A DNA stretch of 10,497 bases, from assembly GCA_900541665.1 (NCBI GenBank), contig UQKV01000063.1, positions 1 to 10,497 on the forward strand, given 5' to 3'. Source of the DNA: an uncultured Collinsella sp. (GTDB taxonomy: Bacteria > Actinomycetota > Coriobacteriia > Coriobacteriales > Coriobacteriaceae). How positions within the stretch are numbered: position 1 is the stretch's first letter; each line of letters begins with the position of its first letter. Position numbers and translations under genes: made by a program. Of this stretch, positions 1 to 5,888 are shown in pieces. Below the pieces are notes generated by a model that saw only the letters and a list, made by a program, of their open reading frames with translations, made no database searches and was not told the DNA's origin.

Positions 1-103
1 ACCGGATGAAGATACGTGCGACGGGGGCGAGGCGAATGGCTGAGCGGTATCGATATGCGGGTTCAACGGTATCACATTGGCCACATAGATTTTTAACTTG
101 CAT
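1..103 (-). CDS. Start of an unidentified ORF, cut by the window edge
   Basis: An ATG lies two bases after the TAG of the ABC ATPase gene, in the same direction, and stays open for 34 codons to the window edge. The visible product begins MQVKNLCGQCDTVEPAYRYR. A purine-rich stretch (AAGGGCGGG) lies upstream within the end of the ATPase gene and could serve as a ribosome binding site, though its spacing is not ideal. The tight spacing suggests a fourth member of the transporter operon, perhaps another subunit or an immunity-type protein, but the fragment is too short to assign a family. A chance open frame in GC-rich DNA is the main alternative. Confidence 0.4.
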   Translation of the reverse strand, partial: MQVKNLCGQCDTVEPAYRYRSAIRLAPVARIFIR

Positions 104-105
104 TT

Positions 106-846
106 CTACCCGCCCTTTTCGTAGAGTCGCCGATACGTGCTTAGCGCACCCTCGGCGCGTCCGGCAGGCTTTGCGAAATGGGATCCAGGAGACTTCGGCG
201 CAGCATCATCTTGCGGAATGCTTCTAATGAGCCTCCCATCCTTCAAAAACAGAATCTCATCGCACAGCCTATCGACCGAATCCAAGATGTGGGATGACAT
301 GATGATGCACGTACCAGAATCGGCCAGCTTCCTGAGAATCTCGGAATGCAAGTCCACCCTGCTGGGGTCGAGCGCGTTCATGGGCTCATCTAATAGAAGG
401 TACCGCGCGCCCGTCGCATACGCAATCGCCAGGGTAAGCTGCTGCTTCATGCCCTGGCTCAGAGTGCGGATCCTCATCTTCGCGAACTCGCCTATCTGCG
501 TTTGTTCCACTATCTCTTCGATATCGCGAGCATGCGGCCACATATCGCAAACCATCTTGAGGTGATCTTCCGCACGCAATCCGGGATACAGCAGCGTCCC
601 CTCACCAGGTGCATAGAAGATCATAGAACGGACCTCTCTCGCACCCGTACCCTGCACCTCATCCAGAACGATGCTCCCGTCCACGCGAGGACCCGGCAAA
701 CCTGCCATCGCACGCAGCAACGTCGTCTTTCCATGCCCGTTCGGAGCGACGAGACCGTAGACCGTACCCGGGGCAAACTCAGCGTTCACCGAATCTACGA
801 GCACCTTCTTTCCATAAGAGATCGTCAGCGTTTGAAGGTCAATCAT
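106..846 (-). CDS. ABC transporter ATP-binding protein
   Basis: This is a cytoplasmic ATPase that should power the permease encoded just upstream. Numbered from the chosen start (246 residues), it shows Walker A at about 34-42 (PNGHGKTTL), the ABC signature LSQGM at 129-133, Walker B LLLDEP at 150-155, a D-loop NALDP, and the switch histidine in SSH at 184-186. The Q-loop position reads YAPGEGTLLYP (78-88), so the usual glutamine appears to be replaced. A hydrophilic tail follows the core after about residue 205. Two starts compete. ATG at 855 overlaps the permease stop as ATGA but sits directly on the GGGG of the likely ribosome binding site. ATG at 846 lies nine bases after GAAAGGGG and gives the family-typical MIDL start, so it is preferred. 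The overlap or near-overlap implies translational coupling. The substrate is unknown; the secreted protein at the head of the operon is the natural candidate. Confidence 0.93.
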   Translation of the reverse strand: MIDLQTLTISYGKKVLVDSVNAEFAPGTVYGLVAPNGHGKTTLLRAMAGLPGPRVDGSIVLDEVQGTGAREVRSMIFYAPGEGTLLYPGLRAEDHLKMVCDMWPHARDIEEIVEQTQIGEFAKMRIRTLSQGMKQQLTLAIAYATGARYLLLDEPMNALDPSRVDLHSEILRKLADSGTCIIMSSHILDSVDRLCDEILFLKDGRLIRSIPQDDAAPKSPGSHFAKPAGRAEGALSTYRRLYEKGG

Positions 847-851
847 CGAGA

Positions 852-3074
852 TCATCCCCTTTCGATCTTTGGAACACTCAGGCGCACCATCAACGGAGAT
901 ACGGCGCCCAAGACCACCAGCAGAGCGCCCGATGCGCCGACGACCTCTCCAAAAGGCATCGCGTTCGTCCCTCGCCCAAGGAACCCAATCGTCCCCACCT
1001 GGGAAGCGGGATCAAACGAGGCGAATGGAGCCAGCAGCGCGACGCCCATGCCCACGCTTTCAACATGAGCGCTCAACGAACCCAACACCAAGAGAACCGC
1101 GCAAACCATTCCGGTGACAACGGGGTTGCGGCTAATCGCTGCTGTCAACGCAGCGACGACGGAAATCACGCCGTATGCCATGACCAGCAACGGAATACTG
1201 CACAACACCGCCTCCCCCACCATGGACGTTGTCGAAGCTCCCGCCCGAATGAGAGCGACGGGATACTCCGATCCACCCGCACCGTTCTTAATCACGGACA
1301 CAACGACAGCGGGAACCATCGACACCAAAAGCAGCACCAAGCCAAGCAGGAGAGCCAGCGCAACAGCCGTCAGAAAACGCACATGCGCTGTTGCGGGGAT
1401 CTGGAGAACCAGAAGGGAACGACACTGCAGGTGGGTGCACGCGAGCGATGTGACAACCACGGGCAACAGCAAAAATAAGGAGGGAAGCGCTGCCTGGAGA
1501 TACGAAAGGAGGATTAATGGGGGCATCTTCGTACTTAACTCGTAAACCTTGGGGTCCGGCAAGCTCGCGATCGACTCAAGCAGAAGGGCGCGCGCCTCCG
1601 CACGAGAAGGAGTCTCCGGCTCGATTCCGATCGATTGCAGGAGAGTCGCATCTGCCGCGCCCAGCTCACCTCGAGCGCGCTCGTACGTCGCAAGGCTTCG
1701 AAACCCCTCCGCAGGCATAGGCGCGTACACGAAACCCGAAAGAGCATCCCGCATGTCTTCCAGGGCCGCTTTGCCCTCGACGTCCATATTCGCAGCGTTC
1801 TGCTCTAGATACCGATCTATTGAACGGAGCTCCCCATCCCTATACCGAACAGCGGAAACGTTATCAGCGTCAGGAAACATCTCGACCAGAGCCGGGGCCA
1901 GCATCGTCGTCGACATTGCAATCGCGCATACGGCGAGGGTAGGAGAACGCAGGAGCAGTTTCCCCATCGTTCTTACGTATGCAACGGCGGAGGCACAAGC
2001 GCTCGAACGAGTTGCCGTTCTCGATGCAGTGAAGGAACCTCTCTCAAAACAAATCGGGGATATCGGGCACGCGCAGCCGCTCTTTCCAGCAACGCAAAGC
2101 AGGCTAATTGCCAGCACCTCGATCCCGATTGCGCATACGAGGGCAATCGCGCCACGCTCGAAGCAAAGTCCAGGCAGATTCACTATCTGCGTTGTCGGGT
2201 ACGGGCTATAGGCGCCGACGGTCAACTCAGTGTTCGCATACGTAAGGGGATTCAACAGGGCGAACTCACGTAAAGCGATGGATCTTCCGTAATACCCGGG
2301 AACCATCGTCACCCCCATCAGGGCACATACGAACACGATTCCAAGCGTAGGGTTATTGGCAATCTTCACGGCAAGGTGAACGACAAGCGAGATGAACGCT
2401 GCCACCAAGAATTGCATGATGGCCGTCTGCGCGAACACCAGCCAAGCCGGTTTGATAACCGGAGTCGCATATTGAATGTAGCCTATCGGATAGAACGGCG
2501 AGCCCGGGCCATTCTTCACAAGCGCGGCGATTATCCCTGGAAGATTGATGGCGAGGACGGCAAGCATTGCAAAAACACTCGCCCATACGCTCGATGCAAC
2601 AAGTCTACCCAGCTCGCCCATCGGTGCCTGGATGATGAGCTTTTCACGTTTGTTAAGACGCGCGGCAAGGAACGAGACGGCAACGGCCGTTGCGACCCAT
2701 AGCAAGTACTCCTTCGATCCGTCATAATAGGTGTACTCTCCATCCGATATCTGCAGAAACGGAAGTAGGGGAGAGAGCGGTGCCAAGATAAGACGTCCCG
2801 CGGCAAGAGGGTACAGAAGCGCGGGCATGCTTGATGAAGAGGTATAGACACCGTCCTCCCCCGCATTCACAAGCGCATCCGCATAGGATGCTGACAATTC
2901 CTGCTCAACACGGGTTATTCCCGACTCGAGGTATTCGACCCGTCCGTCGATGCCAGCCGCGCTCCTGAAGACGGGCAAAGCACAAAGAACCATCAACGCA
3001 ACAACGACAACACAGAGCGACCTGGAGGAGAGAAGCGACCTAAAGATCGCCTTCGAGATTTTGAGCATATTCAT
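852..3074 (-). CDS. Fused double-half ABC-2-type permease (bacteriocin-type exporter or immunity permease)
   Basis: This is a multi-spanning membrane protein of 740 residues with two homologous halves. Each half has an N-terminal helix (about 18-38 and 376-398), an extracytoplasmic loop, then a block of helices. The duplicated signature is clear: QAPMGELGRL near 149 followed by VKNGPGSPFYP at 186-196, matched by QIPATAHVRFL near 558 followed by IKNGAGGSEYP at 595-605. A matching NNP/RNP pair lies before the next helix of each half. A Cys-rich linker, with several cysteines at about 327-361, joins the halves. Single-half ABC-2 permeases usually work as dimers, so this looks like a dimer on one chain. 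The start at 3074 is chosen because AAGG lies six bases upstream. An ATG at 3140 abuts the previous stop codon and has no ribosome binding site. The gene lies between the secreted protein gene and the ATPase gene. Large multi-TM proteins beside an ATPase and a small secreted peptide are known from lactococcin 972-type loci; identity with that family is an inference. Confidence 0.85.
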   Translation of the reverse strand: MNMLKISKAIFRSLLSSRSLCVVVVALMVLCALPVFRSAAGIDGRVEYLESGITRVEQELSASYADALVNAGEDGVYTSSSSMPALLYPLAAGRLILAPLSPLLPFLQISDGEYTYYDGSKEYLLWVATAVAVSFLAARLNKREKLIIQAPMGELGRLVASSVWASVFAMLAVLAINLPGIIAALVKNGPGSPFYPIGYIQYATPVIKPAWLVFAQTAIMQFLVAAFISLVVHLAVKIANNPTLGIVFVCALMGVTMVPGYYGRSIALREFALLNPLTYANTELTVGAYSPYPTTQIVNLPGLCFERGAIALVCAIGIEVLAISLLCVAGKSGCACPISPICFERGSFTASRTATRSSACASAVAYVRTMGKLLLRSPTLAVCAIAMSTTMLAPALVEMFPDADNVSAVRYRDGELRSIDRYLEQNAANMDVEGKAALEDMRDALSGFVYAPMPAEGFRSLATYERARGELGAADATLLQSIGIEPETPSRAEARALLLESIASLPDPKVYELSTKMPPLILLSYLQAALPSLFLLLPVVVTSLACTHLQCRSLLVLQIPATAHVRFLTAVALALLLGLVLLLVSMVPAVVVSVIKNGAGGSEYPVALIRAGASTTSMVGEAVLCSIPLLVMAYGVISVVAALTAAISRNPVVTGMVCAVLLVLGSLSAHVESVGMGVALLAPFASFDPASQVGTIGFLGRGTNAMPFGEVVGASGALLVVLGAVSPLMVRLSVPKIERG

Positions 3075-3107
3075 CGCCAACCTTAACCTCATCCAGTCGG
3101 AACAGAG

Positions 3108-3130
3108 GGGCCGAACAAAATGCTCGGCCC
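3108..3130 (-). other. Hairpin between the secreted-protein gene and the permease gene
   Basis: GGGCCGA and TCGGCCC form a perfect 7-bp stem around a 9-base loop, 11 bases after the stop codon of the small gene and before the permease start. No run of T follows in the minus-strand direction, so it is not a standard intrinsic terminator. It could protect the 3' end of the upstream message or reduce read-through, so that the secreted product is made in excess over the transporter. Confidence 0.45.
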
Positions 3131-3140
3131 TTCCTCGCAT

Positions 3141-3506
3141 CTAGTAGGTGCTATAGACAAATTGCCATTTATCAGTTGTGCCAAGAACACCACAGGAGCA
3201 CATTGCAGCGAGGCGGGATTCCCTATGATGCGCGGATCGGCGATAGCCATTTCGGTAGGAGATCGTCTTGTAAGAGATGTTGAACATCGAGATGCTGTGC
3301 CCGCTTACGCCGCGAGGACAGCTGTAGCTCCAGTAGGTATCGACGACGTCGTCCGTATACCCGAGGGGCTCAACGAGGGCACACTGGCTGCTCTCCTGGG
3401 AAGGAGGCATCGGGGTATCCGCAAAAGCGGGGGCTCCCGGCAGCAACAGACAAAGAGCGAGGCCGAGGAAAACCAAGAGCTTACACGACTTAACAGTACT
3501 GAACAT
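3141..3506 (-). CDS. Small secreted Cys-containing protein, bacteriocin-like
   Basis: The product has 121 residues. A classic Sec signal peptide is visible: MFSTVKSCK, a hydrophobic core LLVFLGLALCLLL, and a cleavage site after PAFA at residue 29. The mature part is about 92 residues, with four cysteines (42, 63, 103, 105), a YWSYSCP segment at 58-64, a His-containing central region and an aromatic end (FVYSTY). The W-Y motif and Tyr-ending tail recall lactococcin 972-like bacteriocins. The C-x6-H and C-x-C spacing also recalls other small secreted Firmicutes proteins of unknown role, so the family is open. The start is ATG 3506, preceded by GGAGAGG at good spacing; an in-frame TTG 12 bases earlier is not used. 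It is the first gene of the ABC transporter operon and is divergent from the DUF2975 gene. It may be a toxin, a signal, or the cargo or ligand of the transporter. Confidence 0.8.
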   Translation of the reverse strand: MFSTVKSCKLLVFLGLALCLLLPGAPAFADTPMPPSQESSQCALVEPLGYTDDVVDTYWSYSCPRGVSGHSISMFNISYKTISYRNGYRRSAHHRESRLAAMCSCGVLGTTDKWQFVYSTY

Positions 3507-3554
3507 AATCCTCTCCAATCTAGAGGGGTTTCGGTTGCAGCATACTGTGATTAC

Positions 3555-3564
3555 TTGCCGGCAA
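3555..3564. promoter_or_regulatory. 10-bp perfect palindrome in divergent promoter region
   Basis: TTGCCGGCAA is fully self-complementary and lies in the gap between the divergent units. Its first six bases could serve as a weak -35 (TTGCCG) for the plus-strand gene with a 17-base spacer to TAAACT at 3578-3583. The functional role is inferred from position only. Confidence 0.35.
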
Positions 3565-3570
3565 AGTCAA

Positions 3571-3589
3571 TTTAACATAAACTGTTAAA
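3571..3589. promoter_or_regulatory. Candidate operator, 7-5-7 inverted repeat
   Basis: TTTAACA and TGTTAAA are perfect inverted arms separated by TAAAC. The site overlaps the possible -10 of the plus-strand gene at 3627. A dimeric HTH regulator would fit this symmetry, and the Cro/CI-type protein encoded at 4149 is the nearest candidate. Binding is inferred, not shown. Confidence 0.45.
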
Positions 3590-3626
3590 AAGTAACCTGA
3601 GTTTTTTAAATTCTTCGGAGGTTATT

Positions 3627-4139
3627 ATGAGTTCCGACAATCGCACTCCCCGGCTTCATTCCTTCCGCATCGCATGTGCGATAGCCTCTGCGACCCTTTG
3701 CGCCACCGCCATCGCACAAGTGGCGTTCTCCTTAAAGCCAGCAATCGAAGTGCTCGACAACCCTGTAATTGCAGACTCCCCCGCGTATCCAGCCCTTGCG
3801 ATCTCGACATTGGTCCCTGCCGTCATCGGTATCGCTACGACCATCCTCAGCGCCGTTCTCGTGTGGACGATCAAGAGCGGAGACCCCTTCAAGAAAGGGT
3901 CTGCGACATGCTTGAAGGTGCTCGGCATTCTCTTCGTTGTTCAAGCTGCCACCAGCCTCTACGCCGGCTCACTCAAAACCTCCGTTTCGATGTTTGGCGG
4001 CGAGGGGGCCGTCGGTGCCCAAGAGATCGCTTCATCATTCGATTGGACCTCTCTGGTTCTCGGCATCGTCCTGTTCATGCTTTCCCAGCTCTTCTTGTAC
4101 GCCCGAGAGCTGTACCTCGACTCCGACGAGATTGCGTAA
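3627..4139 (+). CDS. DUF2975-type four-helix membrane protein
   Basis: This is a membrane protein of 170 residues with four predicted helices at about 12-35, 53-81, 94-115 and 139-158. It ends with a short charged tail, ARELYLDSDEIA, typical of DUF2975 proteins, whose last helix is followed by a Leu/Asp-rich end. The biochemical role of the family is unknown. The start ATG has a good ribosome binding site (CGGAGG, six bases upstream). The stop codon TAA is part of the ribosome binding site of the next gene, an HTH regulator, and this DUF2975 plus small XRE-type regulator pairing is common in Gram-positive genomes (YoaS/YozG-like). By analogy the membrane protein may sense or modulate the regulator. 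The pair is divergent from the secreted protein and ABC transporter operon and could control it. Confidence 0.85.
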   Translation: MSSDNRTPRLHSFRIACAIASATLCATAIAQVAFSLKPAIEVLDNPVIADSPAYPALAISTLVPAVIGIATTILSAVLVWTIKSGDPFKKGSATCLKVLGILFVVQAATSLYAGSLKTSVSMFGGEGAVGAQEIASSFDWTSLVLGIVLFMLSQLFLYARELYLDSDEIA

Positions 4140-4148
4140 GGAAACGCC

Positions 4149-4400
4149 ATGCCCGTAATTGTTCGCCTCGACAAGATCATGGCCGAGCGAAAGATTTCCT
4201 CGAACGAACTTGCCGAAAGGATTGGAACCACGCCCGTGAACCTGTCCCGTATTAAAAAAGGGCATATTCGCGGCATTCGCTTCAACACACTCGAGCAGCT
4301 ATGCCTCGCCCTTCGTTGCCAACCCGGAGACCTTCTCGAAGTCATGAGCGAAGAGGATGCCCGAAAGGAGTTCGGACTCGATTGGTCCGCCGAGGATTAG
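4149..4400 (+). CDS. Cro/CI-type HTH regulator paired with DUF2975 protein (YozG-like)
   Basis: This small DNA-binding protein of 83 residues has an XRE helix-turn-helix at about 16-38 (ELAERIGTTPVNLSRIKKG) followed by the stretch LEQLCLALRCQPGDLLE, which is characteristic of this subfamily. AAGGA, overlapping the stop codon of the DUF2975 gene, gives a good ribosome binding site, so the two genes should be translated together. The C-terminal 13 or so residues extend a little past the usual end of this subfamily. The stop codon TAG at 4398 is followed, in the same reading frame, by the catalytic domain of a truncated integrase, so the original 3' end of this gene may have been altered by a rearrangement. 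Likely targets are its own promoter and the divergent operon; this is inferred from position. Confidence 0.9.
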   Translation: MPVIVRLDKIMAERKISSNELAERIGTTPVNLSRIKKGHIRGIRFNTLEQLCLALRCQPGDLLEVMSEEDARKEFGLDWSAED

Positions 4401-5126
4401 AGGGCGGTCGTACTCGCCCTGCACACGGGGATGCGAATCGGCGAGGTCTGCGGCCTTCGGTGGTGCGATGTGGATTTCGAGACGGGCCTGATCTCGATCA
4501 GACACTCGGTGGCGTACGCGAAGGGAATGGGTTCGTTCATCAAGGACACCAAGACCCATGACGCCAGGGGTATCCCCATCGACCCGGTCGGCCTACTCCC
4601 CTTCCTGAAGGAGACCCACGAGATCGACTGCGGAAAGCTGCGCTTGCGCGGCCTTACCGGGGCGGTCGAGATCGGGGACTGCTACATCCTGTCGGAGCCG
4701 GGCGCGACCTTCGCGACGACAAGCTATATCCGCAGGGCGTTCAAGACGTTCTCGGAGACCAACGGCCTCATGGGCACCAACGACGAGCTGATCACGTTCC
4801 ACGGCCTTCGCCACACGTTCGCAACGCAGTGGATCCGCCAAGGCGGCGATATCAAGGCGCTCCAATCGATCCTCGGCCACAAGGACGCCATGGCGACGCT
4901 CAACGTCTACGCCGACATCGAGCCCATCTCCAAAATCCATAACATGCTGCGCGCCACGCCGTGCCTTTGGCGCGGGCACCTCGGGCCGAGGGTCGATCCG
5001 GGTCCCATGTTCCAACAGAGGATCCAGGAGTCCATCGAGACGCTCCAGGCGTTCGGCTACGGCATCACCGAGCCGGACGACCGAAATATCGCCATACGCG
5101 ACGTGAAGATGAACAGTTGGCTCTAG
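4401..5126 (+). pseudogene. 5'-truncated tyrosine recombinase (phage-type integrase)
   Basis: Only the catalytic domain is present, about 241 codons against roughly 350-400 for a full integrase; the N-terminal DNA-binding region is missing. The active-site set is complete: Arg in TGMRIGE (codon 4434), Lys in DTKTHDARG, His-x-x-Arg in HGLRHTF (4800 and 4809), His in LGHKD (4878) and the nucleophile Tyr in NVYAD (4908). The first internal ATG is at 4431, inside the TGMR motif, so no sensible start remains. Upstream the frame runs straight into the TAG of the HTH gene. The final 55 or so residues after the Tyr motif (from about 4962) do not look like a usual integrase tail and may come from other DNA; the frame stays open after the TAG at 5124 as far as 5288. 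It is best read as the remnant of an integrated element. Catalysis by the fragment alone is unlikely. Confidence 0.8.
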
Positions 5127-5182
5127 CTCACCGAGTACGCGGCAGTGCTGGGCCCATCCCAACTGAGGTCACGGTGGTCCGA

Positions 5183-5226
5183 TAGGGGCGCCGCCCGCGG
5201 CATGCGCCGCGGAGCGGTATCCCCTA
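5183..5226. repeat. Nested GC-rich inverted repeat
   Basis: The outer arms are TAGGGG and CCCCTA. A middle pair CCGC/GCGG lies inside them, and the inner arms CCGCGGC and GCCGCGG (5195-5201, 5206-5212) close on an ATGC loop. There is no T run on either side, so it is a cruciform-type or RNA hairpin rather than a standard terminator. Confidence 0.5.
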
Positions 5227-5452
5227 CCGAAGGGCGGGGATGCCCTCCGCTTCCAGTTCGGAATCAGCCGTCGGAGGCGTTCGGCTGACTGCGGGAACGG
5301 CCTGTCCGCTCAATGTGTTCGGCTGAGATCGGAAATCAACCCAACACGAGCCGGACACGCGCCAGACGGCTCTTCCCCGTACGGCCTTCCCCCTTACGCT
5401 CATGTTGCAGGCATGTAACGCCGCAGCGAGCGCGCCTTTTTTGCGCCAGACA

Positions 5453-5475
5453 GGTACAATGATGAACACTGTACC
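5453..5475 (+). promoter_or_regulatory. Promoter -10 with overlapping inverted repeat, upstream of ACT gene
   Basis: TACAAT at 5455-5460 matches the -10 consensus at five of six positions. It lies inside an inverted repeat, GGTACA (5453-5458) and TGTACC (5470-5475), with an 11-base spacer. No clear -35 is visible. A repressor on this symmetric site would block the promoter; this is inferred from layout. Confidence 0.4.
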
Positions 5476-5522
5476 GTAGCGGAGCGCCCCGCGCGCGCCG
5501 CAATCACGCGAAAGGGTTTCCC

Positions 5523-5810
5523 ATGGCCGAGATCTCGTCCTCCCGTATCGTCATCACCGTCCTTGGCAAGAACCGCCCCGGCATCGTCGCCGGCGTCACC
5601 CGCGTCCTGGGCGAGGCCAACGTCGACATCCGCGACATCACGCAGTCCATTATCGAGGACATCTTCACCATGACCATGCTGGCCGATACCGCCGAGTCCA
5701 AGCTCGACTTCGCTGAGCTGCAGAAGGCCCTGGCCGAGGCCGGCGAGCTTTCGGGCGTCAACGTGTCCATCCAGCGCGAGGACGTCTTTAACTTTATGTA
5801 CCGCCTGTAG
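5523..5810 (+). CDS. ACT domain-containing protein (UPF0237 family)
   Basis: This 95-residue protein consists of one ACT domain. The ligand-binding turn is GKNRPGIVAGVTRVL at about 15-29, and the conserved NVDIRDITQSI segment follows. The ending NFMYRL is usual for UPF0237 proteins. Such domains bind small ligands, usually amino acids, and regulate partner proteins. The family is most often encoded beside a UPF0210 (DUF711) protein, but here the next gene, 78 bases downstream, is citrate synthase. The ribosome binding site is GAAAGGG, seven bases before ATG. The promoter candidate with an inverted repeat lies about 50 bases upstream. Co-transcription with citrate synthase is plausible, and could link amino-acid sensing to glutamate-precursor supply, but that link is an inference. 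Confidence 0.88.
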   Translation: MAEISSSRIVITVLGKNRPGIVAGVTRVLGEANVDIRDITQSIIEDIFTMTMLADTAESKLDFAELQKALAEAGELSGVNVSIQREDVFNFMYRL

Positions 5811-5888
5811 CGAACAGGCCGTGCGGGAACAGGCCGGCGCATCTGCACCCAAGCACGCCGCCCCCACACGGCCCCGAGAGGAGCGCGC

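Larger units (their letters stand above)
5127..5522. other. Non-coding stretch between integrase remnant and ACT gene
   Basis: No ORF here has a convincing start, ribosome binding site or recognisable product. The stretch holds the GC-rich hairpin at 5183-5226, an inverted pair TCAGCCG/CGGCTGA (5264-5270, 5282-5288), two direct copies of GTTCGGCTGA (5279-5288 and 5317-5326), and the promoter candidate for the downstream ACT gene. It may be decayed element DNA next to the integrase remnant. Confidence 0.5.

Noticed and set aside
2033..2169. Repeated CFERG peptide in the permease
   Set aside because: The two copies use different codons and lie in unlike contexts, so the match looks like chance rather than a DNA repeat.
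1549..2211. Plus-strand ORF of 220 codons
   Set aside because: It lies opposite the permease, whose duplicated membrane motifs are clear; the Ser/Arg/Ala-rich product is a shadow.
4593..5162. Minus-strand ORF of 189 codons opposite the integrase remnant
   Set aside because: The plus frame carries all recombinase motifs, so this is its shadow.
5224..5469. Minus-strand ORF of 81 codons in the gap before the ACT gene
   Set aside because: It has a GTG start, no ribosome binding site and no recognisable product, and it overlaps the promoter palindrome.
5812..5836. Two direct copies of GAACAGGCCG after the ACT gene
   Set aside because: The repeat is short, occurs twice only, and has no functional context; it is probably slippage or chance in GC-rich spacer DNA.
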